Origin: Amycolatopsis mongoliensis
Lineage (GTDB): Bacteria; Actinomycetota; Actinomycetes; Mycobacteriales; Pseudonocardiaceae
Assembly (NCBI RefSeq): GCF_030285665.1
Contig: NZ_CP127295.1
Location: 8,432,001-8,496,000, forward strand
Direction: 5' to 3'
DNA length: 64,000 nt
The first letter of the stretch is position 1. The number at the start of each line of letters is the position of its first letter. Below, in pieces: positions 33,332 through 40,953 of this stretch. A model generated the notes under the pieces. That model had not been told where the DNA came from. It worked only from the letters and a program-made list of their open reading frames with translations, and made no database searches. Both the position numbers and the translations under genes were made by a program.

Positions 33332-34210
33332 TCAAGCCGGCTTCGGCGCCCGCTTCCGCGCCGCCGGCTTCTTCTTCGCGGCAGCCGGCTCCTCGTCCTC
33401 ACCGGACTCCTCCGAAGTGGACCTCGCCCCGCGGGACTTCTTCGCCGCGTCCACACTGGCCTGCAGGGCCGCCATCAGGTCGACCACGTCGGCCTTCGCG
33501 GTGACCGCCGCCGGCTTGGTCGTCTCCTCCCCCGCCACCTTGGCCTCGATCATCTCCTCGAGGGCCTCGCGGTAGTGGTCGTGGTACTTCTCCGGCTCGA
33601 ACACCGGCTCGGCCAGCGACTCGATCAGCGACCCGGCCATGGTCAGCTCCTGCGGCCGGATCTGCGGCGGGTCGTCGCGCAGGAAGGGGAAGTCGGGCTC
33701 GCGGACCTCGTCCGGCCACAGCATCGTCGTCATCACCATGACGTCGGCGTGCACCCGCAGCACCGCCATGCTCTCCCGCTGCCGGACGGCGACCTTGGCG
33801 ATGGCCACCTGACTCGACTTGTGCAGCGCGTCCCGCAGCACGATGTAGGGCTTCACCGCGTTCTTCTGCGGCTCCAGGTAGTACGTGCGGTCGTACTGGA
33901 TCGGGTCGATCGACTCCAGCGGCACGAACTCCAGCACGTCGATCGTGCGCTGCGACGACAGCGGCAGCTCGGCCATCTCGGCGTCGGTGATCACGACCAT
34001 CTCGCCGTCGGGCAGCTCGTAGCCCTTGGCGATCTCGGCGTACGGGACCTCTTGGCCGTCGATCGTGCAGAACCGCTTGTACTGGATGCGGCCGCCGTCG
34101 GCCTCGTGCACCTGACGGAGCGAGACGTTCTTGTTCTCGGTGGCCGCGTACATCTGGATCGGGATGGACACCAGCCCGAAGGACACCGAGCCCTTCCACA
34201 TCGCCCGCAT
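33332..34210 (-). CDS. ku: Ku homodimer, non-homologous end joining
   Basis: 292 residues, bacterial Ku. The core begins MRAMWKGSVSFGLVSIPIQMYAATE and includes YEL...VVITDAEM, EFVPLESIDPIQYDRTYYL and the bridge region to about residue 240. The Lys/Ala/Glu-rich C-terminal tail (AAAKKKPAARKRAPKPA) is the type that helps DNA binding and LigD recruitment. ATG 34210 follows GGAGGTGCGTGGC and was chosen over one nine codons upstream. A LigD-like protein is 9.4 kb away at 43.6 kb. Full-length LigD is not in the window. Confidence 0.95.
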   Translation of the reverse strand: MRAMWKGSVSFGLVSIPIQMYAATENKNVSLRQVHEADGGRIQYKRFCTIDGQEVPYAEIAKGYELPDGEMVVITDAEMAELPLSSQRTIDVLEFVPLESIDPIQYDRTYYLEPQKNAVKPYIVLRDALHKSSQVAIAKVAVRQRESMAVLRVHADVMVMTTMLWPDEVREPDFPFLRDDPPQIRPQELTMAGSLIESLAEPVFEPEKYHDHYREALEEMIEAKVAGEETTKPAAVTAKADVVDLMAALQASVDAAKKSRGARSTSEESGEDEEPAAAKKKPAARKRAPKPA

Positions 34211-34295
34211 GCCACGCACCTCCGAAGTCGCCTTCACGCTACGTAGTTACCGTAGCCCGAATCGTCCCCCGGCGACAGTGTGCCGCACTGGCGAT

Positions 34296-35522
34296 CTAGA
34301 CCTCTGCCAGGTACTTCTCCCAAAGTGCCGGATCCATGAACCAGTGCTGGAAGTCCGTCGGATCGGTGAACCCGTTCGCGAACCGCCGCGCGACGGCGGG
34401 GTTCTGCCCGGCGACGCCGAGGATCTGGAGCACGTGCGGGGGCGGCGGGAGGAGCAGCGCGTTCGTCCATTCGGTGACGTGCCGGGCGTACTCCCAGTAG
34501 CGCTCGAACGTGGCGCTCATCCACGCCGCGTCGTACGGCCGGTCACCGTGCTCGACGATCGCGTCCAGGTAGGTCGCCGCGCAGTGGCTGGCGTTGTTCG
34601 AGCCCTGCCCGGTGATCGGGTCGTTCGCCACGACGACGTCGGCCATGCCCAGCACGATCGCCCCGCCCGGCAAAGTGCCGACCGGGTTGCGGACCACCGG
34701 CGTGTAGCCCCCGGCCAGGGTCGCCTTGGCGTCGGTCAGCTCGGCGTCGCGGCTGCGCTCGTACTCCCACGGCACGAACCGCTTCATCAGGTCGAGGATC
34801 CGCGCGAAGTGCTCGGCCGGGCCCGGGCGGTCGTCGAAGCAGTCCAGCGGCCCGCCGGGAACGCCTTCGAAGAAGAGGATGTCGCAGTTCCCGCTCAGCG
34901 TGTAGGCGGGGATCATGAACAGCTCGCCGACGCCGGGGACGATGTTGAACCGCACGGCCATCTTGTCCGGGTGCTCCGGCCGCGGGCGCACGCCGTGGGC
35001 GTAGGCCAGCGACAGCGCGCGCATCGGTTTCGTGTACGGCGACCGCTCGGGCACGCGGTCGAACAGCTGCACCAGCTCGCCCTTGCCGGCCGAGATGATC
35101 ACCAGGTCGTACAGCCGGGCCAGTGCGTCCAGTTCGGACGTCATCACGCCGTGGATGACCAGCTTGCCGCCGCGGTCCTCGAACAGCTCCAGCCAGCCGG
35201 CCATCTTCACCCGCTGGTCGACCGACTGCGCGATGTGGTCGAGTTCGGCGAACCAGTCCAGCGCGCGGCCGCCGTCCGGTGCGGCCACGGACACGCCGAG
35301 GCCTTCGACGTTCACGGTGTCGGCTTCCCACTGGTTGATGCCGAGGTCCCGCTCGTGCTGCAGCGCGTCGTGGAACATGCACTGCGTCGACATCACGCGC
35401 CCGTTCCGGATCTCCTCCGGTGTCCGCGCGGACATCACCGTGACGTCGTAGTCCTTCGCCAGCAGCCCGAGGGCCAGCTGCAGCCCGGACTGCCCGGCGC
35501 CCACGATCAGGACCTTGCGCAT
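34296..35522 (-). CDS. Styrene/indole monooxygenase-like flavoprotein
   Basis: 408 residues. The N-terminal FAD motif is ILVGAGQSG-like (LIVGAGQSGLQLALGLL), and the middle and C-terminal parts (NGRVMSTQCMFHDALQHE, ADVVVANDPITGQGSNNASH) match StyA-type, two-component epoxidases that take FADH2 from a separate reductase. No StyB reductase is adjacent. It follows the conservon GTPase by only 19 nt and is likely part of that operon, in the place where some conservons carry a P450. Substrate unknown. Confidence 0.85.
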   Translation of the reverse strand: MRKVLIVGAGQSGLQLALGLLAKDYDVTVMSARTPEEIRNGRVMSTQCMFHDALQHERDLGINQWEADTVNVEGLGVSVAAPDGGRALDWFAELDHIAQSVDQRVKMAGWLELFEDRGGKLVIHGVMTSELDALARLYDLVIISAGKGELVQLFDRVPERSPYTKPMRALSLAYAHGVRPRPEHPDKMAVRFNIVPGVGELFMIPAYTLSGNCDILFFEGVPGGPLDCFDDRPGPAEHFARILDLMKRFVPWEYERSRDAELTDAKATLAGGYTPVVRNPVGTLPGGAIVLGMADVVVANDPITGQGSNNASHCAATYLDAIVEHGDRPYDAAWMSATFERYWEYARHVTEWTNALLLPPPPHVLQILGVAGQNPAVARRFANGFTDPTDFQHWFMDPALWEKYLAEV

Positions 35523-35541
35523 GAAGCTCTTCTCTCCTCGT

Positions 35542-36168
35542 TCAGGCGTGCGGGGCGCTGCCGGCGAGCTCGCGGCCCGCCGGGCCGGAGAGCACCGCCA
35601 GCGACAGCGTGTGGCTGACCAGCTCGGTCAGGGTGGCGATCGTCGAGGCGCGGTCGCGGGCGTCGCAGGTGACCAGCGGGACGCTCGGGTCGAGCGCGAG
35701 CGCGTCGCGCACCTCGTCGAGGTCGTGCACCGGCTTGCCCTCGAACTGGTTGACCGCCACCACGAACGGCAGCTCCGAGTCGTTCTCGAAGTAGTTGATC
35801 GCCGCGAACGACTCGTCGATCCGGCTGGTGTCGACCAGCACGACCGCACCGAGCGCGCCGCGGCTCAGGTCGTCCCAGAGGAACCAGAACCGCGCCTGCC
35901 CGGGCGTGCCGAACAGGTACAGCAGCAGGTCCGGGCGCAGCGTGATGCGGCCGAAGTCCATCGCGACGGTGGTGGTCGACTTGCCGCCGGGCGGGATCTC
36001 GTCGACGCCTTCGCCGGCCTCGGTCATCCACGCCTCGTTGCTCATCGGCGGGACCTCGGAGACCGCCCCGACGAACGTGGTCTTGCCGACACCGAAGCCC
36101 CCGGCGACGACGATCTTCGCGGAGATCGTCAGCAGATCGCCCTCAGGCGGGGAGCCGCTTGAGCCCAT
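35542..36168 (-). CDS. Conservon GTP-binding protein (CvnD type)
   Basis: 208 residues, small G protein related to the MglA/Ras-like group of actinobacterial conservons. Walker A is GGFGVGKTTFVG near residue 24, switch region TTTVAMDFGRI, then LFGTPGQARFWFLWDD and NQFEG (NKxD-like, with Gln in the place of Lys). It probably takes its nucleotide-dependent cue from the roadblock protein. ATG 36168 has AGAGGA 6 nt upstream; the gene overlaps the DUF742 gene by 26 nt. Confidence 0.9.
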   Translation of the reverse strand: MGSSGSPPEGDLLTISAKIVVAGGFGVGKTTFVGAVSEVPPMSNEAWMTEAGEGVDEIPPGGKSTTTVAMDFGRITLRPDLLLYLFGTPGQARFWFLWDDLSRGALGAVVLVDTSRIDESFAAINYFENDSELPFVVAVNQFEGKPVHDLDEVRDALALDPSVPLVTCDARDRASTIATLTELVSHTLSLAVLSGPAGRELAGSAPHA

Positions 36169-36541
36169 CAAGGATCCTCTCGAGCACGTTGGTGTCGTGG
36201 TGGTAGGCGTGCGCGGTGGGGTGGACGAACACCGCGCCCTGGGACGCGAGGTCGCCGATCAGCACCCGCACCACGCCCAGCGGCAGGTCCAGCCCGACCG
36301 ACAGCTCGGCGATCGAGCACCGCGACCGGGCGCGTTCGTAGAGCGAGCGCGACTCGGGCATGAGCGTGCCGCTCAGCGCCGGGTCGTACTGCGGGACCGA
36401 GACCAGCGTCTCCACCAGCAGCTGGTGGCGGGTGCTGGTGCGGCCGCCGGTGAGCGCGTACGCGCGGATCCGGCGGCTTCGCCGCGGCAAGGCGGTGTCC
36501 TTCTCGGACACTGAGATCACATCCTTGTCGGCCACGGCCAT
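36143..36541 (-). CDS. Conservon DUF742 protein (CvnC type)
   Basis: 132 residues. The DUF742 core RIRAYALTGGRTSTRHQLLVETLV then a winged-helix-like part (RARSRCSIAELSVGLDLPLGVVRVLIGDL) and the terminal LERILDGLKRLPA are all typical. It is the third conservon component; some members are thought to bind DNA or bridge the other parts. Start ATG overlaps the roadblock stop (ATGA). Confidence 0.93.
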   Translation of the reverse strand: MAVADKDVISVSEKDTALPRRSRRIRAYALTGGRTSTRHQLLVETLVSVPQYDPALSGTLMPESRSLYERARSRCSIAELSVGLDLPLGVVRVLIGDLASQGAVFVHPTAHAYHHDTNVLERILDGLKRLPA

Positions 36542-36978
36542 CACGCCCGGGGCCGGCGCGCGGTGAGCACCTGGCGCAGTTCGGCGCGCACCTCGGGGGT
36601 GAGCGCGTGGCCGGCGTTGGTGATGAACTGGGTCATCTCGTAGGCGACCACCTTCATGTCCGCCTCGCCCGAGGTCAGCACCGCGAGCCCGGCACCGGAG
36701 CCGATGCCCATGAACAGGAAGTAGCCGTGGGTGAGGCGGATGATGATCTGCTCGCACGCGCCCTTCCCGAACAGCGCCGCGCTGTTGCCGGCCAGGGACA
36801 GCAGGCCGCTGGCGATCGCCGCGAGCTGCTCGGCCTCGGCTTCACCGACCGAGTCGGACGCGGTGAGGGGGAAGCCGTCCACGCTCATGATCAGCGCGTG
36901 GCTGACGCCGTGGACCTTGCGCACGAAGTCGTCGAGCAGCCAGGCGAAGTTCGCCGGGGCCGGGTGGGGGGCGCTCAC
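36541..36978 (-). CDS. Conservon roadblock/LC7 protein (CvnB type)
   Basis: 145 residues. Roadblock/LC7 fold: NFAWLLDDFVRKVHGVSHALIMSVDGFPLTASDSVGEAEAEQLAAIASGLLSLA and a following beta strand region GYFLFMGIGSGAGLAVL. In conservons it acts as regulator or GTPase-activating partner of the G protein. GTG 36978 overlaps the kinase stop. Confidence 0.93.
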   Translation of the reverse strand: MSAPHPAPANFAWLLDDFVRKVHGVSHALIMSVDGFPLTASDSVGEAEAEQLAAIASGLLSLAGNSAALFGKGACEQIIIRLTHGYFLFMGIGSGAGLAVLTSGEADMKVVAYEMTQFITNAGHALTPEVRAELRQVLTARRPRA

Positions 36979-38213
36979 GAGGCGGTTCCTCCGGGCGTCT
37001 CGTCCTGCTGGGAGCGGTTCTCGGCGAGCGCGGCCCGCTCGCCGTCGGCGAACGCGCCCAGGTCGGCGAGCAGCTGGTCGTGACCGGAACCGGGCGACGC
37101 CGGGGCCGGTGGTGGCGGGGGTGGTTCGGGCGCGGCGCCGCGGATGCTGCCGGGCACCCGGCGCGGCAGGCCGTTGGCGGTGGTCCCGCCGGTCTGCTCG
37201 ACCGGCCGCGGGCGGGGGGTGGGCTTGCGCGGGATCGCGGTGACCGGCTCCTCCCGCGGGAAGGTGCCCGGCCGGCGCCGCGGGGGTCCGCCCACGGCGG
37301 CCGGCTCGCCGTCCGGTGCCTTGACCGGTTCGACCGTGACGGTCCGGGTGCCGGACCACGCGTTCTCGGCGAGCTCGGTGACGATGCCGGTGGGCAGCAG
37401 CACGGTGGCGACCGTGCCGTGCGGGCTGCGCCGGTCCAGGCGCACGGTGACGTCGTGGCGGGCGGCGAGCCGGGAGACCACCGCGAGCCCCATGTGGCGC
37501 GCGGCGGCGTCGTCGAGCTCACCGCCGGCGGCCAGCCGCGCGTTGAGGCCGTCGATGCGGTCGGCCGGGATGCCGATGCCCTCGTCCTCGATCCGGACGA
37601 GCACGCTGCCCTGCTCGGTCAGGTGCGCGCTGACGTTCACCGGCGAGCTCGGCGAGGACTGGTTGGCGGCGTTGTCGAACAGCTCCGCCAGCACCCGGCC
37701 CAGGTCTTCGGCCGCGAAGCCGACGACGCCGAGGTTCACGGTCCGGCCGATGGTGATCCGGGCGTAGTGGTCGATCGAGGACATCGCCGCGCGCATGACG
37801 TCGAGCACCGAGGTCGCGCGGGCGGCGTCGTCGGTGGTCTCCTGGCCGGCCAGGACGCGCAGGTTCTCGGCGTTGCGCCGCAGCCGCGTCGCGAGGTGGT
37901 CGAGCTGGTAGAGCTCGGCGAGGCGGTGGTGGTCCTCCTCCCCCGCCTCCAGTTCTTCGAGCCGGGCGAGGAGCTGGTCGAGGAGGTTGAGGTCGCGCAG
38001 GGCGACGCTGGCGCAGATCTCGGCCAGCACGGCGTCGTCCGTCGTCGCCTCCGGCACGGTCACCGGCGGCGTCAGCGCCGCGAGCGCCGGGCCCGCCGCG
38101 GGCGTGTACCCGGGGTGCTTCGGCGGCGCGGTGAGGAACTGGGCGGCGGCGACCCGCGAGCGGTCCAGCAGGACGCGTGATCGATCCAGGAGTTCCCGGG
38201 CCCGGCTGGCCAT
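36975..38213 (-). CDS. Conservon sensor kinase-like protein (CvnA type), soluble
   Basis: 412 residues from ATG 38213. Visible parts are the dimerisation/phosphoacceptor region (LYQLDHLATRLRRNAENLRVLAG) and a HATPase domain (LGRVLAELFDNAANQSSPSSPV, IEDEGIGIPADRI, HMGLAVVSRLAARHDVTV, GTVATVLLP). A Pro/Arg-rich disordered tail of about 130 residues follows. Unlike classic CvnA proteins it has no membrane or nitrate/nitrite-sensing N-terminus, only about 110 residues of helical region, so it may sense in the cytosol. GGAAG lies 11 nt before the start, so an upstream start is possible. First gene of the operon. Confidence 0.88.
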   Translation of the reverse strand: MASRARELLDRSRVLLDRSRVAAAQFLTAPPKHPGYTPAAGPALAALTPPVTVPEATTDDAVLAEICASVALRDLNLLDQLLARLEELEAGEEDHHRLAELYQLDHLATRLRRNAENLRVLAGQETTDDAARATSVLDVMRAAMSSIDHYARITIGRTVNLGVVGFAAEDLGRVLAELFDNAANQSSPSSPVNVSAHLTEQGSVLVRIEDEGIGIPADRIDGLNARLAAGGELDDAAARHMGLAVVSRLAARHDVTVRLDRRSPHGTVATVLLPTGIVTELAENAWSGTRTVTVEPVKAPDGEPAAVGGPPRRRPGTFPREEPVTAIPRKPTPRPRPVEQTGGTTANGLPRRVPGSIRGAAPEPPPPPPAPASPGSGHDQLLADLGAFADGERAALAENRSQQDETPGGTAS

Positions 38214-38409
38214 GTGGTCCACTTCTTCCTTGCTCAGTTCGGACGCGGTGCGACGTGCCGACCCCCGGCGGCGACGACCGACATGCAAGCAGAAAGCCTC
38301 GTGACGTGTCCACAACGCGTCCCCGCGCGACTGCGCCGCGTGAGCGAGGATCGGGGGTGTCGCTCCTGGTGAGCGCAGTGCGCTAGTCCATTCGGCTCAT
38401 TTTTGCAAT

Positions 38410-38536
38410 TTGCGCCTCGCAACAGAGCGCACACGGGTGCCGATACCGCAGGCCGGACGGACGCGCACGACGGATCCATTTGCTGTCCGGTTCGCCCTAA
38501 TTTTGCGCGCCACGCAATTTTTTGCGGGCCACGCAA
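38410..38536. promoter_or_regulatory. Three TTGCG-N-CGCAA operator sites
   Basis: TTGCG and CGCAA arms occur three times: 38410-38422 (3-bp spacer), 38503-38517 (CGCCA spacer) and 38522-38536 (GGCCA spacer). The last two are 19 bp apart, and overlap the likely -35 region of the TetR gene. They fill the divergent gap between the conservon kinase and the TetR/ABC operon. Confidence 0.7.
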
Positions 38537-38545
38537 GTTTTTCGC

Positions 38546-38551
38546 TACACT
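38546..38551 (+). promoter_or_regulatory. -10 hexamer of leaderless TetR/ABC operon
   Basis: TACACT ends 6 nt before the ATG at 38558, so transcription should start at or next to the initiation codon. TTGCGG (38522-38527), part of the second strong operator site, is at -35 with an 18-bp spacer. Confidence 0.55.
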
Positions 38552-38557
38552 CCGTTC

Positions 38558-39226
38558 ATGCCGCCGGACGAACCACCGAAGCTGACGCTGCGGGAACGCA
38601 AGAAGCGCGAGGCCCGCCGGGCGCTCGCGCAGGCCGCGCTGCGGCTCTCGCTGGACCGCGGGCTGGAGAACGTGCGGGTCGAGGACATCGCCACCGAGGT
38701 CGGTGTCTCCCCCCGCACATTCAACAACTACTTCTCCAGCAAGGAGCAGGCGGTCTGCTCGATGGTCGTCGACCGCCACGAGGGGATGCGCGAAGCCCTG
38801 CTCGCCCGGCCCGAGGGCGAGCCGCTCTGGGAGTCCGTCAAGCAGGCGGTGATCCACCAATATTCGCGTGAGGGCGAGCCGGATCGCGCGTATGTTGCGC
38901 GTATCCGGGAGCTGATGGGCCAGCTCATGCTGCGCGGCGAGTTCCTCAACGCCCACGCGGCGGTCGAACGCGTCCTCGCCGAGACCATCGCGAAGCGGGC
39001 GGGCGGGGCGGACCACCTGCTGTGCCGGCTGATGGCCGCCACGGTGGAAAGCGCTGTCCGCGTCGCCTTCGTCAACTGGTTCATGAGCGAGGGCGAGCCG
39101 TTCCTCCCGACCCTGGAACGGCTGCTGGACGAGCTGGCGACGGGGATGCCCACCCTGACCGGCGGCACCGCGCCGCGACCCGGACCGAACACCACCACCA
39201 CATCACTGGGGGAACCGTTGTGCTAG
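38558..39226 (+). CDS. TetR-family regulator of ABC exporter operon
   Basis: 222 residues. DNA-binding domain LTLRERKKREARRALAQAALRLSLDRGLENVRVEDIATEVGVSPRTFNNYFSSKEQAV, a type common in actinobacterial drug-efflux control. The ligand-binding part is larger-residue helical. Its stop overlaps the first ABC gene start by 7 nt, and TTGCG...CGCAA repeats precede it, so it very likely represses its own operon until an inhibitor binds. Confidence 0.9.
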   Translation: MPPDEPPKLTLRERKKREARRALAQAALRLSLDRGLENVRVEDIATEVGVSPRTFNNYFSSKEQAVCSMVVDRHEGMREALLARPEGEPLWESVKQAVIHQYSREGEPDRAYVARIRELMGQLMLRGEFLNAHAAVERVLAETIAKRAGGADHLLCRLMAATVESAVRVAFVNWFMSEGEPFLPTLERLLDELATGMPTLTGGTAPRPGPNTTTTSLGEPLC

Positions 39227-40953
39227 TCAAGCTCCTGCGCAGTCACCTGCGCCCGTACCAGGCCACGTTGTGGCTGATCGTGGCGCTGCAGCTCGTGCAG
39301 ACGATCGCCATGCTCTACCTGCCGACGCTGAACGCCGACATCGTCGACAACGGTCTGATCAAGGGGGACATCGGCTACATCATGCGCATCGGCGCCGTGA
39401 TGCTCGCCGTCACGCTCGCCCAGATCGCCGGCTCGATCGGCGCGGTGTACTACGGCGCCCGCACGGCGATGGCGGTCGGCCGCGACATCCGCGCCGGCGT
39501 CTTCCACCGGGTGCAGGACTTCTCCGCCCGCGAGGTCGGCCAGTTCGGCACGCCGTCGCTGATCACCCGCACCACCAACGACGTCCAGCAGATCCAGATG
39601 CTGGTCGTGATGACGCTGACGCTGATGGTGTCGGCGCCGATCATGTGCGTCGGCGGGATCATCCTGGCGCTGAACCTCGACGTGCCGCTCTCCTCGCTGC
39701 TGCTGGTGATCGTGCCGGTGCTGGCGATCGCGGTCGGCACGATCATCACCAAGATGCGCCCGGCGTTCCGCCTGATGCAGGAGCGGATCGACAAGATCAA
39801 CCAGGTGCTGCGCGAACAGATCATGGGCATCCGCGTCATCCGCGCGTTCGTCCGCGACAAGCACGAACGCGAGCGCTTCGACGTCGCGAACGACCAGCTG
39901 CTCACGGTGTCGCTGCGCGTCGGCCGGCTGATGGCGCTGATGTTCCCGATCGTCATGCTCGTGATGAACGCCTCCAGCGTCGCCGTGCTGTGGTTCGGCG
40001 GCCAGCGCATCGACTCCGGCAGCATGCAGATCGGGGCACTGACGGCGTTCCTGTCCTACCTGCTGCAGATCCTGATGTCGGTCATGATGGCCACGTTCAT
40101 GTTCATGATGGTGCCGCGCGCGGAGGTCAGCGCCGAGCGGATCAGCGAAGTGCTCGACACCGAGACGAGCGTCCGGCTGCCGGCGTCGCCGGTCACGCCC
40201 GGCGCGCTGCACGGCCACCTGGAGCTGTCCGGGGTCGAGTTCCGCTACCCCGGCGCGGAAAAGCCGGTGCTGCAGGACATCTCGCTGATCGGGCGGCCGG
40301 GCGAGACGACCGCGGTGATCGGGTCGACGGGCACCGGCAAGACCACGCTGCTGAACCTGATCCCGCGGCTGATGGACGCCACGCAGGGCACGGTGAAGGT
40401 CGACGGCATCGACGTGCGTGACCTGGACCAGGCGGTACTGGCCCGCGCGGTCGGGCTGGTGCCGCAGAAGCCGTACCTGTTCGCCGGCACGGTGGCGAGC
40501 AACCTGCGCTACGGCAACCCGGACGCCACCGACGAAGAGCTGTGGCACGCGCTGGAAGTCGCGCAGGGCAAGGACTTCGTCGCGGCGATGCCCGAAGGCC
40601 TGGACGCGCCGATCGCCCAGGGCGGCACGAACGTCTCGGGCGGTCAGCGGCAGCGCATCGCGATCGCCCGGATGCTGGTGCACAAACCGGAGATCTACCT
40701 GTTCGACGACTCGTTCTCGGCGTTGGACTACGCGACCGACGCGGCTCTGCGCCGCGCGCTGGTTTCGGAGACCGCCGACGCGACGGTGATCATCGTCGCG
40801 CAGCGCGTCAGCACCATCCGGAACGCCGACCGCATCATCGTCCTCGACGAGGGCCGCGTCGTCGGGACCGGCACCCACCACGAACTCTTCGACGGCAACG
40901 AAACCTACCGGGAGATCGTGCTGTCCCAGCTGACCGAACAGGAGGCGGCGTGA
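39220..40953 (+). CDS. ABC exporter half, degenerate ATP site
   Basis: 577 residues: six-helix membrane domain (about 1-310) fused to a nucleotide-binding domain. Walker A GSTGTGKTT (from G368), signature VSGGQRQR, Walker B LFDDSFSALD. The residue after Walker B Asp is D497, where an active site has Glu, so this subunit supplies the inactive half, as in TM287/288 and BmrCD. GTG 39220 has GGGGGA before it. The gene overlaps both neighbours, and forms a heterodimer with the next product. Confidence 0.93.
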   Translation: MLVKLLRSHLRPYQATLWLIVALQLVQTIAMLYLPTLNADIVDNGLIKGDIGYIMRIGAVMLAVTLAQIAGSIGAVYYGARTAMAVGRDIRAGVFHRVQDFSAREVGQFGTPSLITRTTNDVQQIQMLVVMTLTLMVSAPIMCVGGIILALNLDVPLSSLLLVIVPVLAIAVGTIITKMRPAFRLMQERIDKINQVLREQIMGIRVIRAFVRDKHERERFDVANDQLLTVSLRVGRLMALMFPIVMLVMNASSVAVLWFGGQRIDSGSMQIGALTAFLSYLLQILMSVMMATFMFMMVPRAEVSAERISEVLDTETSVRLPASPVTPGALHGHLELSGVEFRYPGAEKPVLQDISLIGRPGETTAVIGSTGTGKTTLLNLIPRLMDATQGTVKVDGIDVRDLDQAVLARAVGLVPQKPYLFAGTVASNLRYGNPDATDEELWHALEVAQGKDFVAAMPEGLDAPIAQGGTNVSGGQRQRIAIARMLVHKPEIYLFDDSFSALDYATDAALRRALVSETADATVIIVAQRVSTIRNADRIIVLDEGRVVGTGTHHELFDGNETYREIVLSQLTEQEAA

